DNA of 64,000 bases from Lysobacterales bacterium (GTDB lineage: Bacteria > Pseudomonadota > Gammaproteobacteria > Xanthomonadales > Rhodanobacteraceae). The first letter of the stretch is position 1. Each line of letters opens with the position of its first letter. Positions 1 through 9,056 of the stretch are shown piece after piece. The position numbers and the translations under genes were made by a program. The stretch covers positions 248,001-312,000 of the forward strand of contig JADKJL010000001.1 of assembly GCA_016721015.1 (NCBI GenBank), written 5' to 3'. The notes under the pieces are model-generated. The model was not told where the DNA came from, made no database searches, and was given only the letters and a program-made list of their open reading frames with translations.

Positions 1-305
1 AGCGGATGCCGGCACGCACTTGCATCAACTTGGCGAGCTGCAGCTGCTTGCCACGTTCATCCACGAGGCTCAGATACGTTTGAGCAGCCAGAACCGCCAA
101 TGCCCAGGTTCACCTGACCGCGCGCGAACTCGATTGCCTGCGCTGGGCCGCGGAGGGCAAGACCAGCTGGGCGATCGGCCAGCAGCTTGGCATCTCCGAA
201 CGGACCGCCATCTTTCACCTGAGCAACAGCGCGCGCAAGCTTGGTGTGATCGGTCGTCGGCAGGCCATTGCGCGAGCAATGAGCCTGAACCTGATCGCCA
301 TCTAA
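1..305 (+). pseudogene. LuxR-family regulator, 3' part, frameshifted
   Basis: The window opens inside a LuxR-type transcriptional regulator. From about 105 to the stop at 303-305 one frame encodes a complete C-terminal LuxR helix-turn-helix (LTARELDCLRWAAEGK, then IGQQLGISERTAIFHLSN). Upstream, the end of what looks like an autoinducer-binding domain (LQLLATFIHEA) lies in a different frame, beginning at position 2. The HTH frame carries a TGA at 81-83. The two halves therefore join only through a one-base shift between about 80 and 105. Either the gene is a decaying quorum-sensing-type regulator or the assembly has an indel here. The HTH itself looks intact. No luxI-like gene is visible in the window. 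The 5' part lies outside the window. Confidence 0.6.
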
Positions 306-686
306 CCGCTTGTCGGACTCTGCGGGTTGAGCCCGGAGGTCGGCAGGGCGAACCCAGCTTGGCAACGATTTGCAGACCCATCGTGTTTCCGGGGAAAGGA
401 AAGCAGGCGGCGGCTGTCCTCCATCCACACAGACGGATTCGGATACCAGCCGGGCAAAAGCCGACAAGCCACTAATCGCGCCTAACACACTCACGATCGA
501 CAAACAAGCTGTAAGAACTGACAGCTATGGCGAGGCGGCCGTAACAGGCATGCTTGGAACACTGATTGGCGATGCCATCAAGCCTTCCCCCTGGTCGGGC
601 GAGGAGACAACGGTTCGCAGGATGTGCTCCGCTTCTCGTCCGCCCTTTTATCTTGCCACCCGGATCACCCCGCTCACGCAGCGAAG
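306..686. other. Non-coding stretch between luxR remnant and ubiE
   Basis: About 380 bases lie between the stop of the LuxR remnant and the stop of the leftward ubiE gene. An open frame at 370-699 on the plus strand has no recognisable domain, runs into ubiE on the opposite strand and has an unconvincing composition, so I do not call it. I see no clear terminator, tRNA or repeat here. Confidence 0.4.
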
Positions 687-1436
687 TCAGATCCGGTAGC
701 CCCGATGGATCGCGACAATACCAGCCGAAAGGTTGCGCACATCGACCCGGGCCAGACCCGCTTCCTCCATCATTGCCTTCAAGCTTGCCTGGTCGGGGTG
801 TTTGCGAATCGACTCGGCCAGATAGCGATAACTGGCCTCATCGCCAGCAATCCACTTGCCGATGCGCGGCAAGACCGAAAACGAGTGGAAATCATAGAGC
901 GGCTTGAGCAGCGGTTCGCGAACCGCTGAGAACTCGAGCACCAACGCACGACCGCCCACTTTGAGCACACGATGGATCTCGGCCAGGGCTTTTTCCTTGC
1001 GCGTCACATTGCGCAGACCGAAGGCCATGGTCACGCAATCGAAGCTCTGATCCGGGAACGGCAGCGCCTCGGCATCGACCTGGCTGTAATCCAGACCACG
1101 CAGCAGACCACGATCAATCAGCCGATCGCGGCCGACCCGCAACATGTCGCCATTGATGTCGGCGATGACGATACGTCCATCCTTGCCGACCCGCGGCAGC
1201 AACAGCGCCGCGATGTCACCCGTGCCGCCGGCCAGATCAAGCACGTGATCGCCCGCACGCACGCCGCTGGTGGCGACGAAGTGACGCTTCCACAAGCGAT
1301 GCACGCCGAACGACATGAGGTCATTCATGATGTCGTAGTTGCGCGCAACCGAGGTGAAGACTTCGCCGACCAGACGCGCCTTGTCGCCCTCGGCGACGTC
1401 TCGATAACCGAAATGGGTGGTGTCTGTGCTGTTCAT
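687..1436 (-). CDS. ubiE: Ubiquinone/menaquinone biosynthesis C-methyltransferase UbiE
   Basis: This SAM-dependent methyltransferase performs the C-methylation of the benzoquinol ring in ubiquinone synthesis, and of demethylmenaquinol where that is made. The 249-aa product matches the usual length of about 250. It carries the SAM-binding glycine loop VLDLAGGTGDIAALL, the family signatures FTSVARNYDIMNDLMSFGVHRLWK near the N-terminus in pieces, and a VTMAFGLRNV block, and ends HRGYRI. I place the start at 1436 because an AGGA sits about 8 bases upstream. The open frame continues upstream into a heptamer repeat, which would add a meaningless ETRNPKP repeat. The gene stands alone, with the repeat island in its 5' region. 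Two other ubiquinone genes, ubiK and ubiA, occur elsewhere in the window. Confidence 0.97.
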   Translation of the reverse strand: MNSTDTTHFGYRDVAEGDKARLVGEVFTSVARNYDIMNDLMSFGVHRLWKRHFVATSGVRAGDHVLDLAGGTGDIAALLLPRVGKDGRIVIADINGDMLRVGRDRLIDRGLLRGLDYSQVDAEALPFPDQSFDCVTMAFGLRNVTRKEKALAEIHRVLKVGGRALVLEFSAVREPLLKPLYDFHSFSVLPRIGKWIAGDEASYRYLAESIRKHPDQASLKAMMEEAGLARVDVRNLSAGIVAIHRGYRI

Positions 1437-1505
1437 GACTGACATCCTAGCGGATTCGGGGCGCGGGATGACCAGCCGTTCGACTGTTGAAAACCGAAAG
1501 CCGAA

Positions 1506-1647
1506 ATTCGGGTTTCGGGTTTCGGGTTTCGGGTTTCGGGTTTCGGGTTTCGGGTTTCGGGTTTCGGGTTTCGGGTTTCGGGTTTCGGGTTTTTCGGGTT
1601 TCGGGTTTCGGGATTCGGGATTCGAGGTTCGAGGTTCGAGGTTCAAG
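1506..1647. repeat. Heptamer tandem repeat, consensus TTTCGGG
   Basis: About 19 head-to-tail 7-base units run through this stretch. Eleven consecutive perfect TTTCGGG copies lie at 1513-1589, with degenerate edges (ATTCGGG, GTTCGAG) and one 9-base unit at 1590-1598. It sits 70 bases upstream of the ubiE start. Because 7 is not a multiple of 3, read-through in any frame gives a 7-residue peptide repeat. It resembles in form the short tandemly repeated heptamers described in cyanobacteria; that is an analogy, not a homology claim. Confidence 0.95.
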
Positions 1648-1667
1648 GTTGGAGAAGTAGATTCGTG

Positions 1668-1729
1668 GGAGCGGCTTCAGCCGCGATGCTTGTCATCACA
1701 GGCACGAGCATCGCGGCTGAAGCCGCTCC
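1668..1729. repeat. REP-type hairpin element
   Basis: Two perfect 23-base arms at 1668-1690 and 1707-1729 flank a 16-base loop. The arm begins GGAGCGGCTTCAGCCGCGAT. A sister element with 25-base arms is at 31882-31954 and a degraded one at 30633-30689. These palindromic units have the look of the REP families of pseudomonads and xanthomonads, which are spread by RAYT transposases; no RAYT gene is in the window. Confidence 0.85.
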
Positions 1730-1730
1730 T

Positions 1731-1857
1731 CACCCCACTCACCCTCACCCTCCTCCTCACCACTCACCACTCACCGCTCACCACTCACCACTCACCACTC
1801 CTCACTCCCCACTCCCCACTCCCCACTCCCGATTCCCGATTCCCGATTCCCAGCTCC
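1731..1857. repeat. Heptamer-type tandem repeat, CACTCAC/CACTCCC/CCCGATT
   Basis: A C-rich degenerate array with a 7-base period sits on the other side of the REP hairpin. Units drift from CACTCAC through CACTCCC to CCCGATT. It ends 17 bases from the stop of the ankyrin gene. The CACTCCC unit recurs as four perfect copies directly before the rpe start at 9732-9759. Confidence 0.85.
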
Positions 1858-1873
1858 AACGCACGCCGCACTC

Positions 1874-4800
1874 TCAATCCGTAACGCGCTTGCGCAAGGT
1901 CAGGCGTGCGCTGGGCGCGGCGCTGCGGATGACGCCGAGTTCGCTGGCGACATCGACGTACCCGAGCAGGGAGGCGACTTCGCCAGCCGTGCGACCCAGC
2001 GTGTCGGTTTGCGTGATGGGTGCGTCGTGCGATTTCAGCAACCGGGCCACGCCGAGCAGCCCGTGCAGGGCACAGGCATGCAGCGGGCTGATGCCACGCT
2101 GATCGGCGCCGGAAACGCTCGCACCCTTGTGAATCAGCAGTTTCGCGAGCTGGCCGAGATGCTGGGCATCGCAGGCGCTGCCCGGCTCGGCGCGCGCGCC
2201 GAGCAGCATCAGCAGCGCATCCTGGCCGGCCTGGTTGCGCATGTCGATGCGCGCGCCGTGGCGCAACAGGAGTTCGAGCAACTCGCCGGCCAAGGCGGTA
2301 TCGCGACTATCGAAGGCAAACTGGGCGGCGGCCTGCAGGGCGGTGTTGCCACGATCATCCGCACAATTCGGGTCGGCACGATGTTCCAGCAATGGCTCGG
2401 CCAGGCGCGGCAGACCGAGTGCGGCGGCGATCATCAGGGGTGTGCCGCCGCCGGGCAGAGCCTGGTCGGCGTCGACTTCATGCTGGAGCAAGGTGCGCAC
2501 GACCGCTTCACGGCGGGCCGAAACGGCTGCCGAGAGACAGGTGGCGCCCGAGTACGATGTCTGCCGCGGATTCGCGCCGGCATCGAGCAGACGCACGACC
2601 AGGGCCGCATAGCCCGAGCCCGCCGCACGAATCAACGCGCTGGCACCCTGGCTGTCGATGCTGTCAACCGGAATGCTGAGGCCGAGCAGCTTGTCGATCG
2701 CATCGATGTCGCCGCTGGCCGCGGCGGCCGGAAGATCCGGGCCGCGCAAGGCACGTCCAGGCAAGCGCCAGCGTGGCCAGTTGAGCCAGTAGACCAGGTC
2801 GCGGTCAGCCCGGGCCAGGGCCAGGCCGAGCGGGGTCTCGCCGCTTTCCGTTGGACGCTCGGGATCGGCACCTGCGGCAATCAGGGCCCGAACGACCGCA
2901 ATGGCAGGCGCGCCGCTGGCCTTGAGCGCATGGTGCAAGGGCATGCGGCCGCGCGCATCGCGTCCATTCGGATCGGCACCACGCGCGAGCAGAATCTCGA
3001 CCAGATGCGTTTCACCGAGGGCGGCGGCGAGATGCAGGGCCGAGGCGTCGAGCGGGCCGCGTCCGCAGCAATCGGCTCCGCGCTCGACCAGATCGACGAC
3101 CAGATCGACCAGCGTCCGGTTGTCCGCACCGACCGGCGCGCGCGCGAGCAAGCTGGCCACCACTCCGGCACCACCGATGGGCACTCCATGGCTGGCCAGT
3201 TGGCGCAGCGCAGCGCAACTGGCGGGCAGGCTTGCGATCAGCGAATCGCTCAACAATTTACCGTTTTCCAATTCGGCACCCGCAGCCAGGCCCAGATTGC
3301 AGACCCAGTTGCGCGCACGATCATGTTCATCATCGAGCAAGCCGAAATACAATCGGGCCAGGTCGGTCGACGATCTTTTTGTGATGTTCGCACGCATGCT
3401 TTCGGCGACATCCCAGTGGCCGAAGCGAAGCGCATCAAGCAGGTGCGGGATGTCCTCGGCGTCACCGTCGCTGGCGGCTTCAGCGGCCAGGTTGCTGGGC
3501 AGGGAAAATGTGGGATCGAGCAGGGCGACTATCGGCCAGCGCCCACTGGCCAGCGCATGGTCGAGCGCGCGACGACCGTCGTTGGCGGCAATGCCAGGAT
3601 TGGCGCCGAGCGCGAGCAAGGCACGCACGACTTCTTCGTTGGCCGTGCGCGATCCGCACGCGATGATCAGCGCGCTGCGACCGAGCGCGTCGACGCCGTT
3701 CGGATCGACCTTGCGCTTGCGCAGCGCATGGATTATCGAGACCGATCCGGAGCGTGCGGCTTCCATCAACGCGCTGGTACCATTGCGATCACCCAGGTCG
3801 GCATTGGCGCCTGCAGCCAGCAGTGCCTCGGCGATCTGCACATGCCCCGCCAGAGCGGCCACCATCAAGGCAGTGCGATCGAGAGATCCACGCGCATCGA
3901 CATCGATCTTGCGCTTGCTCAACAACTTGACCCCGACTGGATCATCATCGGCAACACCAGCCGCCATCAGCAAGACCGGCTGAGCGTGTTCGACCACGGC
4001 GGCAGCGCCATGCTCAAGCAGGAATCCAGCGAGAATCCAGTTGCCGTTCGCACAGGCGTTGCCAAGTGCGGTCAGACCTTCACGATTGACCGCATTGATC
4101 GGCACCCCGGCATCGACCAGCAAGGCGGCCACGATGGGCTCACCGCACAGGGCCGCGTGATGCAGGGCCGTATTGCCTGACGCATCCAGCGCGGCCGGAT
4201 CCGCGCCGTTGGCCAGCAGGGTCATGACCGCATCCGGACGCCCCTGGAAACTGTCGCGGGTGGCGGCGATCAGTGGCGGTAGACCGACATGGCTGCGGTT
4301 GATATCGACGCCTTTGCTGATCAGCGCCCGCAGCAAGCGCAGGTCGGGAAGGATCACCGCGTGCACGAGCACGCTGCGCTGGTCGCGATCGTGTTCGAGT
4401 GGCGCGGTATTCGGATTGGCGCCCAACTCCAGCGCCTGCAAGGCCATGTCGATCTGGGCCGAGCGCGCGGCAGCGAGCAGGGTGGCGTCAGGATCGGCGA
4501 TGCTGTCGACCATCAAGGGCGCCGGTCGCGGCATTTCGACGATATCCGAGGCCACGGCCATCGATTCGCGCTGGCGCAGGCTGCGCTGCTGGCGCGCATC
4601 GGCAAACATGGCGTTCGCGCAACGCGTCGCGATGGTCAGCGACGCCAGCGGCGCGATCAGCAAGCCATTCACGAGTAACGCGGCAAGACGCATGTTGCTG
4701 CCTGCCATGCCACCGAACATTCCCAGCGCCAACGCACCGACGCTGATCACTAGCACCGCCAGCGCAGCCGGCAAACCGTGGCTGAAGAACAATTCGTGCT

Positions 4801-5296
4801 CGCCGGTGAGATGCCGCGCGAAGGCCAGCGAACGGCGCAAGGCCGAGGTCAGCCGGAAGCCCTGGGCGACTTCCGGCCAGGCATCGTCCCAGACCAGGGG
4901 CAATGCGAATACCGGCCAGATCCGCCACAGTGAAAGCAATCCGAGCAGGAATGCCGCCGACAACGCCAGCGCGCCGCCGAGGGAAGGCTCGCGCAACAGC
5001 CACCCGGTCGGCAGCGCGAGCAAACCGGCAATGAAGACGGCAAACAGCGCAAGTGCGATCAGGCTGGCCAGGCCACGTCGGGCGAGGCTGCGGGCGAATG
5101 ATCCTTCCATGTCGAAGCCGATGCTCGCGCAGACGGCCGCCAGCAACAGGACATCGCCGATCAGGAGCAAGATCGAAACCAGCCACCCGGACGCAGGAAT
5201 CGCCAGCGCGAAGGCCAGCAACGCCGGCAGGAAGCGGGCCAGTCCGACAAGCAGCGAACGCGGGCGAGCGGCGGGTTTTTGCATTGCGTCCGACAT
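1874..5296 (-). CDS. Large membrane-anchored ankyrin-repeat protein
   Basis: This is a protein of 1140 aa. Residues 1-225 hold about six hydrophobic segments (roughly 17-36, 39-60, 74-96, 107-134, 175-197 and 204-224). From residue 265 to the C-terminus the sequence is about 20 ankyrin units, recognisable by blocks such as TALMVAALAGHVQIAEALLAAGA and ALHLAAALGETHLVEILLARGA in shorter form. Ankyrin repeats bind proteins, so the likely role is a membrane-tethered scaffold with a long cytoplasmic solenoid; the partner is unknown. Several units in the middle (about 600-700) are degenerate. A second ATG four codons downstream (5284) is an equal candidate start. The gene is transcribed alone and faces the repeat island at its 3' end. 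Confidence 0.88.
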   Translation of the reverse strand: MSDAMQKPAARPRSLLVGLARFLPALLAFALAIPASGWLVSILLLIGDVLLLAAVCASIGFDMEGSFARSLARRGLASLIALALFAVFIAGLLALPTGWLLREPSLGGALALSAAFLLGLLSLWRIWPVFALPLVWDDAWPEVAQGFRLTSALRRSLAFARHLTGEHELFFSHGLPAALAVLVISVGALALGMFGGMAGSNMRLAALLVNGLLIAPLASLTIATRCANAMFADARQQRSLRQRESMAVASDIVEMPRPAPLMVDSIADPDATLLAAARSAQIDMALQALELGANPNTAPLEHDRDQRSVLVHAVILPDLRLLRALISKGVDINRSHVGLPPLIAATRDSFQGRPDAVMTLLANGADPAALDASGNTALHHAALCGEPIVAALLVDAGVPINAVNREGLTALGNACANGNWILAGFLLEHGAAAVVEHAQPVLLMAAGVADDDPVGVKLLSKRKIDVDARGSLDRTALMVAALAGHVQIAEALLAAGANADLGDRNGTSALMEAARSGSVSIIHALRKRKVDPNGVDALGRSALIIACGSRTANEEVVRALLALGANPGIAANDGRRALDHALASGRWPIVALLDPTFSLPSNLAAEAASDGDAEDIPHLLDALRFGHWDVAESMRANITKRSSTDLARLYFGLLDDEHDRARNWVCNLGLAAGAELENGKLLSDSLIASLPASCAALRQLASHGVPIGGAGVVASLLARAPVGADNRTLVDLVVDLVERGADCCGRGPLDASALHLAAALGETHLVEILLARGADPNGRDARGRMPLHHALKASGAPAIAVVRALIAAGADPERPTESGETPLGLALARADRDLVYWLNWPRWRLPGRALRGPDLPAAAASGDIDAIDKLLGLSIPVDSIDSQGASALIRAAGSGYAALVVRLLDAGANPRQTSYSGATCLSAAVSARREAVVRTLLQHEVDADQALPGGGTPLMIAAALGLPRLAEPLLEHRADPNCADDRGNTALQAAAQFAFDSRDTALAGELLELLLRHGARIDMRNQAGQDALLMLLGARAEPGSACDAQHLGQLAKLLIHKGASVSGADQRGISPLHACALHGLLGVARLLKSHDAPITQTDTLGRTAGEVASLLGYVDVASELGVIRSAAPSARLTLRKRVTD

Positions 5297-5398
5297 GTTC
5301 AGCCAGGCCGCGAAGGAAGCGGCACGTGGGTGAGTATATCGACGTGCAGCGCGCTTGCGCTCAACGAAACGCGTTGTACGGAATCATCGGCAATCGGC

Positions 5399-5650
5399 TC
5401 AGGCAGGATCACCGGATTGTGGCGGCGGCGGGAACTGCAGGTGATAACCCTGCACATCGAGATTGACCATGACTTCGTCGACGTTCTCGCGAGCGAGCTT
5501 GCGTTGCGAGGACAGTTCGATCTCGATGACGAAGGCGAGCGTTCCAAGCTGTTCGACGATGGGCCCCGGAATCACCTCGAATGCATCGGCCGCGCGCAAA
5601 TACACATAGGTCTCGGCGCGGCGAAGGCTCTTGTACACGAAACACCGCAT
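5399..5650 (-). CDS. YcgL-domain protein
   Basis: A small protein of 83 aa that starts MRCFVYKSLRRAETYVYL, the signature beginning of the YcgL (UPF0745) family. These proteins are short and widespread in gammaproteobacteria and have no settled biochemical role. The open frame continues 20 codons upstream, but the ATG at 5650 has AGGAG nine bases before it and matches the family start. It lies 65 bases downstream of the tricorn-like protease gene on the same strand, so it may share its transcript. The C-terminal proline-rich tail (QFPPPPQSGDPA) is typical of the family. Confidence 0.9.
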   Translation of the reverse strand: MRCFVYKSLRRAETYVYLRAADAFEVIPGPIVEQLGTLAFVIEIELSSQRKLARENVDEVMVNLDVQGYHLQFPPPPQSGDPA

Positions 5651-5715
5651 CGGCAGGCACTCCTGAATCGGTCGGCCTGCGAGGATAGCGCAGCCCGACG
5701 ATCCACTCACCCGCG

Positions 5716-8700
5716 CTACCGCGCCGGCGCCCCGAAATCGGTGGGTGCGGGCGGAGCGGTGATCTTCTTGCGCGGATGCTGGGCAAGCTCGGCGAGCAAC
5801 TCGGCAACCGCCTTCTCGACGCTCGGATCGTGCCCGCTGGCGAGCAGGTCGGGGCGGTCGATGACTTCGATGTCCGGACTGACGCCCTCGTTCTCCACCG
5901 CCCAGTTGCCGTCCGTATCCATGAACCGGAATGTCGCCGCGAGCAGGATCCCACCGTCGGCCAGCGACGGATTGCCCGAGATTCCGATCAGACCGCCCCA
6001 GGTGCGCGTGCCGATCAGCTTGCCGAGGCCGAGCTTGTGGAAATAGTAGGGCAAGGCATCGCCGCCCGAGCTGGCCAGGCCGTTGATCAACATCGCCTTC
6101 GGCCCGTTGTGCGAAAGCATCGGCGTCGCCTGCGGATCAAGGCCGCGACGCTTCCAGTAGTTGAGCGGCTTGCGCGCGAGCAGCTCGATCATGCGATCGG
6201 GAATGAAACCACCGCCGTTGTAGCGGTCATCGATGATCAGGGCCTCCTTGTCCGCATAGGCGAGCATGCCGCTGAACAGTTCACGATTGCCGTCGACGGC
6301 GGTATTCGGCACGTGGATGTAGCCGATGCGCCCGTCCGACAAGCGCTCGACCATCGCCCGGCGTGCACTGACCCAGTCGGCGTAGCGCAGGTTCAACTCC
6401 GAGGTCAGCGTCTCGACACGCAGACTGCGCGCGCCGTCCGCTTGTGCTCGCGCGTTGATGCGCAAGTCGACTTTCTGGCCGCCCTTGCCTTGCAGCAATT
6501 GGTAGAAATTCTTGACTGTCCGCGTATCCACACCATCGACGGCGATGATGAATTCACCAAGCTTGACCTTGGCGGCCGGCGCGGCCAGCGGCGAACGGTT
6601 GCGCTCGTCCCACTCGCGACCCGCATAGATCTTGTCGATGCGGAAATAGCCCGAGGCATCGGCAATGATCTCGGCACCAAGCAGGCCGCCCGGAGTGCGC
6701 TCGAGTTTGGGTTGGTCGCCCTGCTGCACGTAGACATGGCCCGACTGCACTTCGCCAGCCAGCTCCTGGAACAGGTAATCGAGATCCTGGCGCGTGGCGA
6801 CATGGGCGACCAGTGGTTCATAGCGCGCCCGAACCGCGTTCCAGCGTTCGATGCCGCCGTGCATGCCTGGATCGTAGAACCAGTCTCGCAGGATGCGCCA
6901 GCCATCGACGAATTCCTGATGCCATTCGCTCGGCGGGTCGACCATCACCTTCAACTGCGAAAGATCGAGCGTGGACTTGGCCAGATCCTGATCCGCCTTG
7001 GCCTCGATGCGGGCGAACTTGCCACCGAACTGGACGAGCAGATGCTTGCCATCGGCGGCCAGACGAAAGTCATCGATGCCGCTGGCGACCTTGCTGTCCT
7101 TGTCGGCCTCGATTTCCAGCATGCGCAATTCCGCTCCACCCTCGCGGCGTTCGCCGCTGGAGGCGGTATAGAACACGGCATCCGTACCGGCCTGCAGTTT
7201 CTGGTAGTTGCCGTTCGCGGCCTTGAGCGCCTGCTCGCGGCCAATGATGCCGTCGAGATCGACGCGCATGCCGGCTGCATCATCGTGCGGCGCCGGCTTG
7301 GCAACATCTTTTTTCGCTGCCGTCTTGGCCTGATGCAGGAACGGGCCGGCGGCGGCGAGGCTGACCGCGTAGACGCGGGTCGCATTGGCATACAGGTAGT
7401 TCTGCTCGTAAGCGCTGAACTGCAACTGGAAATCGCGGTTGGAGAGGAAATATAGCCAGCGTCCGTCGGGATCGAAGGCCGGGCTGAACGCGCTTGAGGT
7501 CGCTTCGGTCACCGGCGTGCGCGAACCATCCTTGAGCGAGTACATCCAGATCTGCATCAAGCCGGCATCGTTTTCGAGCGTATAGGCCAGCCAGCGGCCA
7601 TCGGGCGACCAGCGGTATTCGGTGATGTCGTCATGCCGGCTGCTGTCGACATCCCTGGTGTTGGCGCTGTCCACGTCGACTATGCGCAGGCGTTGCTGTT
7701 TGTCGGCATAGGCAATCGAACGCCCATCCGGTGACCAGATCGGCGCGAAACGCCAGATGCCGCCATCACGGGTCAGGCGCTTTGGCGCGCCGCCATCAAG
7801 GTTCTGCAGGTAGATCTCATACTCACCGCTGGCATCCGAAAGGTAGGCGGCACGCCGGGCATCGGGCGACAGGGTGACGCCAAGCTCGCGCGCAGCGGGC
7901 GTATGCGAGAGATTGCGGATTTCGGGCTCGTCGCCAGTCAGGCGAAACAACTCGCCGCGTGCGGCGAAGATGATCGTGCTGGCATCCTCATTAAGATCGA
8001 AGGATTCGACTTGCCCGGCGACATTCTTCCAGGTCGGCAGGGTCTGCGGAAAATCACCGGTGACGCGGATCGGCACTTCGATCGTCTGGGCGGTTTGCGG
8101 ATCGAAACGCCAGATCGCGCCGCCGTTTTCGAACACGATCGCATCCTTGCCGGCGCTCGGCCAGAGCACGTCGAAATCCTTGAACGTCGTTACCTGGCGC
8201 GCCTCGCCACCGGATGCCGGCATCGCGAACAGGTTCATCGTGTAGTTGCGATCGGAGGTGAAATAAATCGTGTCGCCAATCCACATCGGCTGGTTGTCGC
8301 TGGCCGGGTTGTCGGTCAAGCGCTTGGCCGTGTTGTCGATGAGATTGAAGGTCCAGACATCCTGGGCGCGGCCACCGCGATAACGCTTCCAGCTGCGGAA
8401 CTCGCGATCGATCGGCGTGTACACATAACTCTTGCCATCCGGCGACAACATGCCACCCCCGGTCTCCGGTACCGCCATCGGGGTTTCCATGCCACCTGCA
8501 ACCGGCACCAGATAGGGCCGACCACCGCGATCATCGGTAGCCACGCGATTAGCGCGGACGACGATGTTCTTGCCGTCCGGCGTCCAGTCGAGCACGCGAT
8601 AATCGGTACCACCACGAACCGGTTGCGGACCGATGTCGTTGTAGAAGGTCAACTGGCGCGGCTCACCGCCGCTGGCCGGGATCACATAGACCTGGCGGGT

Positions 8701-8961
8701 GCCGTCGTATTCCCCCGAGAACCCGATCGAACGACAATCCGGTGAGAACTTGGGATAGAGCTCCTGACCCGCATGCGAGGTCAGGCGCAAGGCCGTGCCG
8801 CCCCGCGCTGCCACCGTGTAGATGTCGCCAGCCTGGACAAAAGTGATCGCGTCGCCACAGATGTCGGGAAAACGCAGCAGGCGCGAATCGCCCGCAGGCA
8901 GCGCATGGACGAGCGGTGCCGCACCGAGAAGCAGTGCAGCGGCGGCAACAGGTAGACGCAT
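5716..8961 (-). CDS. Tricorn-like S41 family protease
   Basis: An exported peptidase of 1081 aa. It begins with a signal peptide (MRLPVAAAALLLGAAPLVHA). Two TolB/WD-like beta-propeller regions follow (about 30-310 and 330-600, with repeated SPDG/DPDG-type blades), then a core region with a PDZ-like stretch (about 780-860) and a C-terminal tail-specific protease fold. The catalytic serine is in NGLASSGGDALPYYF (S964/S965), followed by GTRTWGG. This order matches tricorn protease homologues, which degrade oligopeptides; in proteobacteria they are periplasmic. A GTG four codons upstream (8973) is possible, but only the ATG has a G-rich ribosome site (GTGGGG). A low-complexity Ala/Lys linker lies near residue 550. 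Confidence 0.92.
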   Translation of the reverse strand: MRLPVAAAALLLGAAPLVHALPAGDSRLLRFPDICGDAITFVQAGDIYTVAARGGTALRLTSHAGQELYPKFSPDCRSIGFSGEYDGTRQVYVIPASGGEPRQLTFYNDIGPQPVRGGTDYRVLDWTPDGKNIVVRANRVATDDRGGRPYLVPVAGGMETPMAVPETGGGMLSPDGKSYVYTPIDREFRSWKRYRGGRAQDVWTFNLIDNTAKRLTDNPASDNQPMWIGDTIYFTSDRNYTMNLFAMPASGGEARQVTTFKDFDVLWPSAGKDAIVFENGGAIWRFDPQTAQTIEVPIRVTGDFPQTLPTWKNVAGQVESFDLNEDASTIIFAARGELFRLTGDEPEIRNLSHTPAARELGVTLSPDARRAAYLSDASGEYEIYLQNLDGGAPKRLTRDGGIWRFAPIWSPDGRSIAYADKQQRLRIVDVDSANTRDVDSSRHDDITEYRWSPDGRWLAYTLENDAGLMQIWMYSLKDGSRTPVTEATSSAFSPAFDPDGRWLYFLSNRDFQLQFSAYEQNYLYANATRVYAVSLAAAGPFLHQAKTAAKKDVAKPAPHDDAAGMRVDLDGIIGREQALKAANGNYQKLQAGTDAVFYTASSGERREGGAELRMLEIEADKDSKVASGIDDFRLAADGKHLLVQFGGKFARIEAKADQDLAKSTLDLSQLKVMVDPPSEWHQEFVDGWRILRDWFYDPGMHGGIERWNAVRARYEPLVAHVATRQDLDYLFQELAGEVQSGHVYVQQGDQPKLERTPGGLLGAEIIADASGYFRIDKIYAGREWDERNRSPLAAPAAKVKLGEFIIAVDGVDTRTVKNFYQLLQGKGGQKVDLRINARAQADGARSLRVETLTSELNLRYADWVSARRAMVERLSDGRIGYIHVPNTAVDGNRELFSGMLAYADKEALIIDDRYNGGGFIPDRMIELLARKPLNYWKRRGLDPQATPMLSHNGPKAMLINGLASSGGDALPYYFHKLGLGKLIGTRTWGGLIGISGNPSLADGGILLAATFRFMDTDGNWAVENEGVSPDIEVIDRPDLLASGHDPSVEKAVAELLAELAQHPRKKITAPPAPTDFGAPAR

Positions 8962-9056
8962 CGGGAACCCCACGACAACACGGAAAGCACGATTCTAACG
9001 TCCGCCCCGGCAAAGCCTAAGGGTCGAAAGGCACGGGTGGCCCGCAACCGCCGCTG

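Noticed and set aside
370..699. A 109-codon plus-strand frame next to ubiE
   Set aside because: No ribosome site or family pattern, and it overlaps the ubiE end on the other strand.
1437..1646. Longer UbiE N-terminus with an ETRNPKP repeat
   Set aside because: It is read-through of the heptamer array; the ATG at 1436 has a ribosome site and gives the family length.
1506..1857. CRISPR array
   Set aside because: Units are 7 bases with no spacers and no cas genes.
2009..4180. A 723-codon open frame antisense to the ankyrin gene
   Set aside because: It mirrors a GC-rich repeat gene, has no family pattern and biased composition; it is a shadow frame.
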